Shown in pieces: positions 1-5,444 of a DNA stretch of 8,428 nt. Where the stretch lies: contig JAQVID010000103.1 in assembly GCA_028695865.1 (NCBI GenBank), positions 1-8,428 on the forward strand, given 5' to 3'. The position numbers and the translations under genes were made by a program. The notes under the pieces are model-generated. The model had not been told where the DNA came from, made no database searches, and worked only from the letters and a program-made list of their open reading frames with translations. Numbering within the stretch: position 1 is the first letter of the stretch; each line of letters opens with the position of its first letter. This stretch comes from Thermoguttaceae bacterium. Its GTDB lineage: Bacteria; Planctomycetota; Planctomycetia; Pirellulales; Thermoguttaceae.

Positions 1-126
1 AAAGAGCGGCCAGGCAAACGCGTTGGCGTAATAAATTGGGAGCGACATCCCGGTGTCCGCCGAGCCGTACGGATTGTCGTCGTAACGCAGCAGCGGGTAA
101 ATATTGGAGCAACTGCAACACATCAT
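1..126 (-). CDS. Partial hypothetical protein, N-terminal 42 codons, cysteine-rich start
   Basis: This is the start of a minus-strand gene that runs off the left edge, with no stop in 42 codons. The product begins MMCCSCSNIYPLLRYDDN and continues with a segment rich in aromatic and small residues (LPIYYANAFAWPLF) that could be the edge of a membrane span or a folded core. A GAGGG ribosome-binding site lies at 130-134. It is 3 bases from the first ATG (124-126) and 6 from the second (121-123), so the second Met is the likelier start. Three cysteines within the first six residues could hint at metal or redox binding, but there is too little sequence to say. I recognise no family. It may be co-transcribed with the oxidase-like gene 76 bases upstream. 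Confidence 0.6.
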   Translation of the reverse strand, partial: MMCCSCSNIYPLLRYDDNPYGSADTGMSLPIYYANAFAWPLF

Positions 127-157
127 TTTCCCTCACGGTATTCATACACTGGATCAC

Positions 158-217
158 ATACTACGCGTAATTTCACAACGCGTAATTTCGCACGGCGTAA
201 TTTTACAGGGCGTACAC
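158..217. repeat. 15-base tandem repeat across the stop codon of the oxidase-like gene
   Basis: Four degenerate units of 15 bases share a core close to GCGTAATTT; the two best copies (163-177 and 178-192) differ at one base. Read on the minus strand in the frame of the neighbouring gene, the units give VYAL-stop, NYAVR, NYAL-stop and NYA-stop-Y. The annotated C-terminus is therefore the first unit, and further units lie in phase beyond the stop codon. The array fills most of the gap between the two leftmost genes. Confidence 0.75.
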
Positions 218-718
218 AGGGGCCGTTCTTCCTTCGGAGACCCAATATTCGTCGCTGCCGCATGAGTCGTCCGGGTCGAAAATCAGGTCGCTGGCGTCAA
301 CGACCGCCGGATTCTCCTCTTCCATGGCCGACCAGTATTCCATGCGGAACGGTCGTATCTCGATCAGGACGTAATTCGGGTCGGCGGGCCCTTCGAAATA
401 TCGCTCCATGGACCGGTTCCACTGCCGGGTCCGGGTCTGCGGATCGGCGGTCACGATCGCGTGTCCTTCGATCTGCGCATAGGCTCCGTTCCGGGTAAAA
501 AGATTCTTTCCGACCAGAAGGTGAACGCCCGGATGCTCGCGAATATCGCGAACCTTTCGGGTTGTTCGTCCGGTCGGAACACGGAGGACCATGTCGCGGT
601 CAATGGTGCTCATTACGTATCGTACCCAGGGGCGACCGGTGCAATCAATGGTCCCGAGCTGGGACAAGGTTGGCCCGTCAAATAATTCGAATATTTTTTC
701 TTTCGGATTCATAATCAT
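203..718 (-). CDS. Pyridoxamine 5'-phosphate oxidase-like FMN-binding protein (general stress protein 26 type)
   Basis: The 171-residue product fits the split-barrel flavin-binding family (COG3871 type): cytoplasmic proteins that bind FMN or a related cofactor and usually have no proven substrate. Visible landmarks are the N-terminal helix and first strands (LSQLGTIDCTGRPWVRYVMS, residues 18-37), the basic stretch RTTRKVRDIREHPGVHLLVG (51-70) typical of the phosphate-binding region, a strand with AQIEGHAIV (81-89), and the closing FRMEYW (124-129), where this family usually has a Pro-x-Arg-x-Glu-x-Trp-like end. The start at 718 is set by AGGAGA at 725-730, six bases away; an upstream in-frame ATG at 889 would overlap pepT and lacks such a site. 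The acidic tail after residue 135 is unlike the core and ends inside a 15-base repeat. The family is fairly secure; the substrate is unknown. Confidence 0.85.
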   Translation of the reverse strand: MIMNPKEKIFELFDGPTLSQLGTIDCTGRPWVRYVMSTIDRDMVLRVPTGRTTRKVRDIREHPGVHLLVGKNLFTRNGAYAQIEGHAIVTADPQTRTRQWNRSMERYFEGPADPNYVLIEIRPFRMEYWSAMEEENPAVVDASDLIFDPDDSCGSDEYWVSEGRTAPVYAL

Positions 719-724
719 GATTGT

Positions 725-730
725 TCTCCT
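725..730 (-). promoter_or_regulatory. Ribosome-binding site of the oxidase-like gene
   Basis: AGGAGA lies six bases before the ATG at 716-718. It decides against the longer in-frame reading that would begin at 889 inside pepT. Confidence 0.75.
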
Positions 731-739
731 GTTGGCTTG

Positions 740-752
740 GCATGAGTCATGC
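740..752. promoter_or_regulatory. 13-base perfect inverted repeat, possible operator
   Basis: GCATGA-G-TCATGC is a perfect palindrome with one central base, 21 bases before the start codon of the oxidase-like gene. Its position would suit a repressor site or a short leader hairpin. No regulator is identified and chance is not excluded. Confidence 0.3.
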
Positions 753-777
753 GTGTTTGTCGTCGCGTCGTTTCTTA

Positions 778-799
778 CGAAAAGAATACGAAAAGAATA
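778..799. repeat. 11-base unit repeated twice in tandem
   Basis: CGAAAAGAATA occurs twice without a gap in the 149 bases between pepT and the oxidase-like gene. I could not pair it with a convincing -35 and -10 set, although on the minus strand each copy contains TATTCT. No terminator hairpin with a U tract is visible in this gap, so read-through from pepT is plausible. Confidence 0.5.
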
Positions 800-867
800 G
801 GTTTTGCGACCACCAAAGCCCTGCCGCGGAAAATCTTTCATGATCCGGCGAATCAATTCAGTTTTTT

Positions 868-2091
868 TTATTTCTCTTCCCTGGCCCACAATTCGACGAG
901 TCGGACAAGAACATCGACCGATTTCTCCAATTCATCGACGGCCAACCATTCAGTCAGGCTGTGACATCGATAATAACCGGCAAAAATATTCGGTGTAGGA
1001 AGTCCCATTTCACTCAATCGCGAACCATCAGTACCGCCTCGAACGGGAATCCACCGCGGCTCTGCTCCGCACTCGCGAACAGCTTGCTCCAATCGCTGGG
1101 TAACGCGCGGATGATCATCAAGAAAACGCTTCATATTCAGATATTGCGTTTTGATTTCCAGAGTTCCGGAAGCGTCGGGCGTCGCATTGAGTTGAGCGTG
1201 AAACGCATCCTGCAAAATCTGCTGATTCTTTCGACGGTCTGATTCCTCAAATGCCCGCAAGATGAATTCGGCCTTGGCCAAAGTTACATCTCCATCGACT
1301 TCAAGCAAGTGAATAAACGGCTCTCGCCCCTGGGTTTGCTCCGGCGTCCTGGAAAGCGGAAGAGCGGCAATTACACGCGAAAGAACTCGACCGGCGTTCA
1401 CCATACGATCTTTGGCATAGCCCGGATGAATGTCTTTACCGTTAATCGTCATCACCGCCTTATCGGCTGTAAATGTTTCGCAATTGATCTCACCCAACCC
1501 TCCGGAATCAACCGTATAAGCGTATTGGGCACCGAATTTCTTCAAGTCGAAAAACGCCGTTCCGTTCCCGATTTCTTCGTCGGGGGTAAAACAGATTCGC
1601 ACACGACCACGCGGAGTCGTTTTCTTTAAAAGCGTTTCCACTGCCGCCATGATCGACGCGATTCCCGCCTTATCGTCACCGCCCAAAAGCGTTGTTCCGT
1701 CGGTAACCACGATAGACCGCCCTTGATTCCGCAAAAGATCAGCGTCCTCCGGAATCTTCAAGCCCGACTCCAATACAACGTCGCCGCCATGGTATTCCAT
1801 AACGCGGGGCCGAACGTTTTTCCCAGAACACGAATCAGACGTGTCCAAATGGGCAATGAGTCCAATAACCGGCGCGTCGTCTCGACCCTCCGGCAAATTA
1901 CCGGGCAGCGTGGCCATAACATAACAATGTTCATCGACCGCCGCGTCCGTCAGGCCAAGTTGCTTAAGCTCCTCAACGAGAAGTCGCGCCAAATCGAATT
2001 GACACGGAGTACTGGGCGTGACATCACTCTTGTCATTCGACTGCGTATCGATCGTCACGTATCGCAAAAAACGCTCCAATGCAGAACTCAT
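868..2091 (-). CDS. pepT: Peptidase T (tripeptide aminopeptidase)
   Basis: PepT is a cytoplasmic di-zinc M20-family peptidase that removes the N-terminal residue from tripeptides at the end of peptide breakdown. The 407-residue length matches the family (about 408 in E. coli). Metal and catalytic landmarks are in order: HLDTSD (H81, D83), GGDDKAGI (D140, the bridging Asp), TPDEEIGNG (E172 as general base, E173 ligand), TVDSGG (D195), the dimerisation-domain NGKDIHPGYAKD (218-229), GGTDGSRLSEMGLPTPNIF (352-370) and a C-terminal His (H377) in YYRCHSLTEW, where the usual motif is closer to HGxxE. The start at 2091 is chosen because GGAGGA lies just before it; an in-frame ATG at 2169 would overlap trpS and adds a 26-residue tail not seen in the family. 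It sits 31 bases after trpS on the same strand, so a shared transcript is likely. Confidence 0.96.
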   Translation of the reverse strand: MSSALERFLRYVTIDTQSNDKSDVTPSTPCQFDLARLLVEELKQLGLTDAAVDEHCYVMATLPGNLPEGRDDAPVIGLIAHLDTSDSCSGKNVRPRVMEYHGGDVVLESGLKIPEDADLLRNQGRSIVVTDGTTLLGGDDKAGIASIMAAVETLLKKTTPRGRVRICFTPDEEIGNGTAFFDLKKFGAQYAYTVDSGGLGEINCETFTADKAVMTINGKDIHPGYAKDRMVNAGRVLSRVIAALPLSRTPEQTQGREPFIHLLEVDGDVTLAKAEFILRAFEESDRRKNQQILQDAFHAQLNATPDASGTLEIKTQYLNMKRFLDDHPRVTQRLEQAVRECGAEPRWIPVRGGTDGSRLSEMGLPTPNIFAGYYRCHSLTEWLAVDELEKSVDVLVRLVELWAREEK

Positions 2092-2095
2092 TTTG

Positions 2096-2101
2096 TCCTC
2101 C
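2096..2101 (-). promoter_or_regulatory. Ribosome-binding site of pepT
   Basis: GGAGGA lies four bases before the ATG at 2089-2091, in the short gap after trpS. It fixes the pepT start and supports independent translation initiation on a shared message. Confidence 0.8.
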
Positions 2102-2122
2102 GGGAAAGAGTTGGGGTAATTT

Positions 2123-3100
2123 TTACCTGGTTCGTACAGGAACACCGCAAGCGTCTTCGGCCCGGGCAAGTACTTCTGCCGCTTTCGCCCGAGCGCAAGC
2201 CGCTCCCTGCTTCAATATGTCGTGTACTTCATCCTGATGTTGCTCAAAATAGAGCCGCCGTTCACGAGCGGGCGCAAAATAAGCTTCAGCGGCGTCGGCC
2301 AACGCTTTTTTGACCAGACCGTAACCAAAACCGCCTTTGCGATAAAGCGCGGCCATGTCCGCTTGCTGCTCTTCCGTTGCGAAATTGGCAAATAACTGAT
2401 ACAGTGAATCGGTATCCGGGTCTTTGGGGGATTCCATCGGGCGGCTGTCGGTCGCGATACGCATAATCTTCTTGCGTTGAGCTTTCAGGTCTTCAAAGCA
2501 GTCGATTGTATTACCATAGCTCTTGGACATCTTCTCGCCGTCCAAGCCGGGAACTTTTGCCGACGAGTCGAGTATCTTGCCTTTGGGCAGTACAAAAACT
2601 TCGCCAAACAGATGATTAAAGCTTCCGGCCAGGTCCCGGGCAACTTCAATATGCTGTAGCTGATCCTCTCCCACCGGAACAATATCCGAGTCGTAAGCAA
2701 GAATATCGGCGGCCATGAGAACCGGATAGGTAAAGAGGCCCGTATCCGCGGTCAAACCCCGGGCTTTCTTTTCTTTGTACGCGTGACACCGTTCCAGAAG
2801 TCCCATCGGTGTTACCGTCATGAGAAGCCAGGTTAATTGGCAAATTTCCGGGACATCCGACTGAACAAAAAGCGTCGCCTGCCGCGGGTCCAATCCGAGG
2901 CCAAGCAAGTCGAGCGCGGCGTCCATGATATTCTGACGCATTCGGTCGCGGTCACGTATTGTCGTGAGCGCGTGCAAATTGGCGATAAAATAAAACGCCT
3001 TGTCCGGGTCCTGCTGCAATTGAATATACTGCTGAATGGCTCCGAAATAGTTACCCCAATGAAACCGCCCTGTCGGCTGAATTCCCGATAAAACTCTCAT
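2123..3100 (-). CDS. trpS: Tryptophanyl-tRNA synthetase
   Basis: This class Ic aminoacyl-tRNA synthetase activates tryptophan with ATP and charges tRNA-Trp in the cytoplasm. The 325 residues match the usual bacterial size (about 330). Class I signatures are clear: [17 protein letters not shown] (5-21), with the HIGH-equivalent written HWGN, and [10 protein letters not shown] (188-197), containing KMSKS at 190-194. Also typical are [23 protein letters not shown] (125-147) with the Asp that reads the indole nitrogen, and a helical C-terminal tRNA-binding part. The start at 3100 has AAGGAC six bases upstream. The leader shows no T-box-like specifier or antiterminator that I can recognise. The gene is complete and ordinary and heads the trpS-pepT pair. 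Confidence 0.97.
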   Translation of the reverse strand: MRVLSGIQPTGRFHWGNYFGAIQQYIQLQQDPDKAFYFIANLHALTTIRDRDRMRQNIMDAALDLLGLGLDPRQATLFVQSDVPEICQLTWLLMTVTPMGLLERCHAYKEKKARGLTADTGLFTYPVLMAADILAYDSDIVPVGEDQLQHIEVARDLAGSFNHLFGEVFVLPKGKILDSSAKVPGLDGEKMSKSYGNTIDCFEDLKAQRKKIMRIATDSRPMESPKDPDTDSLYQLFANFATEEQQADMAALYRKGGFGYGLVKKALADAAEAYFAPARERRLYFEQHQDEVHDILKQGAACARAKAAEVLARAEDACGVPVRTR

Positions 3101-3304
3101 TTGTTTGTCCTTGACATGCTATAACATGCTTGGTAAATCAAACATGTATATCACATATTCTTATTGTACACAAAAATTAAACAAAATTCACTCCTTATTT
3201 ATTATAAAACATCGACCTAAGAAGAAAATGGGGGTACGACCGGGCAAGCTCGATTTTTGGGAATACGTCTGATTACCCTCTTCGTTGTCTGACAAAGAAA
3301 ATAA
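3101..3304. other. AT-rich gap between trpS and the divergent XylR-like gene
   Basis: These bases hold the trpS ribosome-binding site (AAGGAC, minus strand, 3107-3112) and must hold its promoter. Candidate minus-strand -10 boxes are TACAAT at 3163-3168 and TATAAT at 3201-3206, but neither has a good -35 at normal spacing, so I do not choose one. On the plus strand TTGACA at 3111-3116 is followed after 17 bases by TAAATC, a possible but weak promoter. I see no small gene here; the short open frames have no ribosome-binding sites. Confidence 0.5.
3114..3148. repeat. Three ACATG motifs upstream of trpS
   Basis: ACATGCT occurs at 3114-3120 and 3124-3130, exactly ten bases apart, and ACATGTA follows at 3142-3148. 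Spacing near one helical turn on one face of the DNA would suit a regulator or a structured leader. The motif is short and chance cannot be ruled out. Confidence 0.35.
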
Positions 3305-3333
3305 TTGACTCCCCGGTTTGAATGTGTTATATT
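3305..3333 (+). promoter_or_regulatory. Promoter of the XylR-like gene
   Basis: TTGACT (3305-3310), a 17-base spacer and TATATT (3328-3333) make a near-consensus sigma-70 promoter. Transcription would begin near 3340, downstream of an in-frame ATG at 3318. That ATG therefore cannot be the start on this transcript, which supports the start at 3585. Confidence 0.65.
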
Positions 3334-3339
3334 TACTCT

Positions 3340-3584
3340 GTGCGTTGCGGCCGGAGTCTTGCGTGTTTGTACTTTCGGCCCGCAAAGGCCTTGCATGTGC
3401 GTATTTTCACTACCGATGCTTCATTTTCGGCGATTCATTTCCCGTTTCCCTTCGAAAACCGGGGGGATTCAGGCTTGACAACTCGAAAAATCAAGTAAAA
3501 CCGGTCCATGAAACTCAAGCAAGGCCAGCCAATTTATTACAGTATTCCTTTTTACTACACTACTCCTTTTGTAAGAGCGATGCC
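3340..3584 (+). other. Long untranslated leader of the XylR-like gene
   Basis: About 245 bases separate the predicted transcript start from the chosen start codon. The stretch is open in the regulator's own frame, but the translation is Cys/Phe/Tyr-rich and unlike any DNA-binding-protein N-terminus. It has no ribosome-binding site near 3318. A perfect TTGACA at 3475-3480 has no matching -10 at 16-18 bases. An inverted pair CGGCC/GGCCG near 3347-3381 could fold. I recognise no known riboswitch. Confidence 0.4.
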
Positions 3585-4832
3585 ATGCCGCCGAAAATTG
3601 GACAAGACCCTTTTATTAACAAGTGTCCTGAAATCGCGGTCTTTTTTGACTTGGCGCAGGAATCTGTGCGAGGAATTCTTCGCGGCTTCATGAAATATAT
3701 TCGGCTTAATTATCCGTGGAATGTCAATTTTATTTCGAAGACGGCCAGCGATGTTGATCCTTCTTCTTTGAAAAATTGGGCAGGCGATGGGATTTTAGCC
3801 CATGTCCCGGACGAGGAAACTTATCGCGTGATTTTGTCCAAGGGATGTCCCATTGTCCTGTTATCGCGGGAAAACGATCCAGGCATCGTGTTGGGCAGTC
3901 ACCGGGCAGAAGAATTCGAGTCAAAAAAAAATCATGCAACCGAAAAGCAAAGAAAGCCTGTATTTGTCCGGTGCGATAACGATCAGGTTGGTCGTATGGC
4001 CGCGGAATATTTTCTCGAACGGGGCTTTGAGCATTTCGCTTATGTCTCCTATCCCAAGAAAATATGCTGGTGTCAGGAGCGATTGGACGCGTATGAATCT
4101 TTTTTGTCGAGGGAAGGATTTCAGGTCGATCATTTCGACTCCGAATCAAGTGACGGCATGGACTGGTTTTTACAACGTGACCTGATGGCTCAATGGCTGC
4201 TTGCCTTACCCAAGCCTGTTGCCGTATTTGCCGCCAATGATTTTCGCGGCAGGCAGGTTCTGGAAGTATGTCAACTGGCGCAAATTCCTGTGCCATATCA
4301 GGTTGCTGTTTTGGGGGTCGATAACGATCAGCCTGTGTGTGAAATGAGCTATCCGTCACTGTCAAGTATTGAAATCGATTGGGAAAGCGCCGGTTATTTG
4401 GCCGCTGAAGCACTGCACCGTCAAATGAAAGGGGAAGCCGCATCTTGGGGAATCTATCGACCGCTTCGAGTCGTTTCGCGGAGTTCGACCGAAAAGCTTC
4501 ATATTTCGGACACCCTGGTGGTTCACATTTTGGAACTGATTCGGCTCAATCGCGGTGAGAATCTTCGCGTAAACGTCATTCTCCAATCACTCCCTGTTTC
4601 CGAACGAAGAGCACAAGAGCGTTTTAAGGAAGCGACAGGACACTCCATTATGGAAGAGCTCAAAGCGGTACGGCTCAAAAACATTCGTCAGTTGATTGAA
4701 GAAACCGATCTTTCGCTCGGTGAAATTGCCCGATCATTTGGATTCGAAAATGTGAACCATCTAGGACAACTGTTCAAAAAAGAGTTCGGCATGACCATGG
4801 GAGAGTATCGCCGAAAACACAAAACGACTTGA
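3585..4832 (+). CDS. XylR-type transcriptional regulator (LacI-like sensor domain plus AraC helix-turn-helix)
   Basis: This 415-residue regulator has the architecture of E. coli XylR: an N-terminal periplasmic-binding-protein-like sugar sensor and a C-terminal AraC-type DNA-binding domain. The sensor begins PEIAVFFDLAQESVRGILRGFMKYI (15-39) and includes DNDQVGRMAAEYFLERGF (131-148), the LacI-like VFAANDFRGRQVLEVCQLAQIPVP (214-237), VLGVDND (242-248) and PSLSSIEID (257-265). The double helix-turn-helix spans about 306-412, with LSLGEIARSFGFENVNHLGQLFKKEFG at 376-402. Residues about 100-125 form a charged Lys/Glu/Arg loop that seems longer than usual. The start at 3585 has only a weak AAGAG site, but the family-like sequence begins just after it. 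No sugar-use gene adjoins it, so the ligand and target promoters cannot be inferred; xylose specificity should not be assumed. Confidence 0.9.
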   Translation: MPPKIGQDPFINKCPEIAVFFDLAQESVRGILRGFMKYIRLNYPWNVNFISKTASDVDPSSLKNWAGDGILAHVPDEETYRVILSKGCPIVLLSRENDPGIVLGSHRAEEFESKKNHATEKQRKPVFVRCDNDQVGRMAAEYFLERGFEHFAYVSYPKKICWCQERLDAYESFLSREGFQVDHFDSESSDGMDWFLQRDLMAQWLLALPKPVAVFAANDFRGRQVLEVCQLAQIPVPYQVAVLGVDNDQPVCEMSYPSLSSIEIDWESAGYLAAEALHRQMKGEAASWGIYRPLRVVSRSSTEKLHISDTLVVHILELIRLNRGENLRVNVILQSLPVSERRAQERFKEATGHSIMEELKAVRLKNIRQLIEETDLSLGEIARSFGFENVNHLGQLFKKEFGMTMGEYRRKHKTT

Positions 4833-4865
4833 TTACTCCACGGCAATCCAACTTGCGTGATTTCA

Positions 4866-5090
4866 GAACGGGCACACATAAACCCGGTGTATACCAACCC
4901 GGTGTACACCAACCCGGAGCATACGAATCCGGTATAGACCAACCCGGTGTATACGAACCCGGTGTGTACGAATCCGGTGTATACGAATCCGAAGCATACG
5001 AATCCGGAGCATACGAATCCGGAGCATACGAATCCGGTATATACGAACCCGGCGTATATGAATCCGGTGTATACGAATCCGGTCGTGTCG
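4866..5090. repeat. Minisatellite of 15-base units (about fourteen copies)
   Basis: Thirteen recognisable units, each close to AATCCGGTGTATACG, run head to tail from 4881 to 5075, followed by a decayed unit to 5090 and preceded by a weaker one from 4866. Common variants are AAC for AAT at the start, GAGCAT for GTGTAT in the middle (units at 4911, 4986, 5001 and 5016), and final C for G. Neighbouring units at 5001 and 5016 are identical, a sign of recent duplication. The unit contains the palindromes CCGG and, in many copies, GTATAC. On the plus strand, in the frame of the upstream regulator, it reads NPVYT with one internal stop (4935-4937). On the minus strand the matching frame is fully open and reads VYTGF. 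Confidence 0.95.
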
Positions 5091-5290
5091 GTGATATTTG
5101 CACCACATAAATATTTTAGCAACCGTTTTCTGGAACGATCGCCCCCCTTCCAGTCTTTGTCTGGAGAATCTGCGTGAGATACACAACAGGCAAGATCAGG
5201 ATAACGACCTTTCTTTTTTCTCACTGAACCCAATCTGTGATTATTGTCGCTGTACACAACTTTAAGTACACGCAATACTCTCGCAAATTG

Positions 5291-5314
5291 CCTCCTGAAA
5301 CAGGGGGATTTTTT
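5291..5314 (+). terminator. Intrinsic terminator
   Basis: CCTCCTG (5291-5297), loop AAA, CAGGGGG (5301-5307) form a seven-pair stem with one G-U pair, followed by ATTTTTT. It would end plus-strand transcription from the regulator about 460 bases after its stop codon, leaving the repeat array in the 3' untranslated region. It also insulates the promoter that begins five bases later. Confidence 0.75.
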
Positions 5315-5318
5315 GATA

Positions 5319-5347
5319 TTGTAATATATGGGGCATTCTGTTATAAT
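5319..5347 (+). promoter_or_regulatory. Promoter of the long secreted-protein gene
   Basis: TTGTAA (5319-5324), a 17-base spacer and a perfect TATAAT (5342-5347) form a strong sigma-70-type promoter. Transcription would begin near 5354, giving a leader of about 90 bases before the ATG at 5445. Confidence 0.75.
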
Positions 5348-5360
5348 TTCCGCAATTCTG

Positions 5361-5412
5361 TGTTGAGTTTCCCATGATGGCGCGAGCGTGTTGAGTTTCG
5401 CCAATGAAACTC
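5361..5412 (+). promoter_or_regulatory. Leader direct repeat and perfect hairpin
   Basis: TGTTGAGTTTC occurs at 5361-5371 and again at 5389-5399. The second copy pairs with GAAACTC at 5406-5412 to make a perfect seven-base stem (GAGTTTC/GAAACTC) with a six-base loop. The first copy could compete for the same partner, so two alternative leader folds are possible. It lies about 20 bases before the ribosome-binding site; there is no U tract, so it is not a plain terminator. Confidence 0.45.
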
Positions 5413-5432
5413 CACGCGAAAAAGTGTAAGAC

Positions 5433-5439
5433 AGGGAGG
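5433..5439 (+). promoter_or_regulatory. Ribosome-binding site of the long secreted-protein gene
   Basis: AGGGAGG lies five bases before the ATG at 5445-5447. It fixes this start over the in-frame ATGs at 5457, 5469 and 5481. Confidence 0.8.
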
Positions 5440-5444
5440 TTGGC

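Larger units (their letters stand above)
4833..5444. other. Long intergenic region with minisatellite, terminator and promoter
   Basis: These 612 bases separate the regulator from the long secreted-protein gene. From left to right they hold a 30-base spacer, the 15-base tandem array, about 200 bases with only a weak hairpin (TCCAG/CTGGA near 5149-5166, no U tract) and a GTACAC pair near 5252-5271, then a terminator, a promoter and a leader. Open frames cross the array on both strands because the unit contains no stop in most phases. None has a convincing start, ribosome-binding site or sequence outside the repeat, so I call no gene here. Confidence 0.6.

Noticed and set aside
3241..3260. Short hairpin CGGG/CTCG followed by ATTTTT as a terminator
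   Set aside because: The stem has only four pairs, one of them G-U, and no gene ends upstream on that strand.
3508..3693. Possible upstream peptide overlapping the regulator start
   Set aside because: No ribosome-binding site precedes it, and its second half is an out-of-frame reading of the regulator.
3730..4443. 237-codon minus-strand frame opposite the regulator
   Set aside because: It is antisense to a clearly conserved sensor domain and has an unnatural Arg/Pro/His-rich composition.
4866..5090. CRISPR array
   Set aside because: The 15-base units are directly adjacent with no spacers, and there is no cas gene in the window.
4829..5110. Plus-strand frame over the array encoding YESGV-type repeats
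   Set aside because: It would start with TTG overlapping the regulator stop, has no ribosome-binding site, and has no non-repeat domain.
5149..5166. TCCAG/CTGGA hairpin as the terminator of the regulator
   Set aside because: It has five pairs and no U tract; the hairpin at 5291-5314 is far better.
4947..5177. Plus-strand NPVYT frame as a separate small gene
   Set aside because: It starts inside the repeat with no ribosome-binding site. I keep the frame relationship as a finding but not as a gene.
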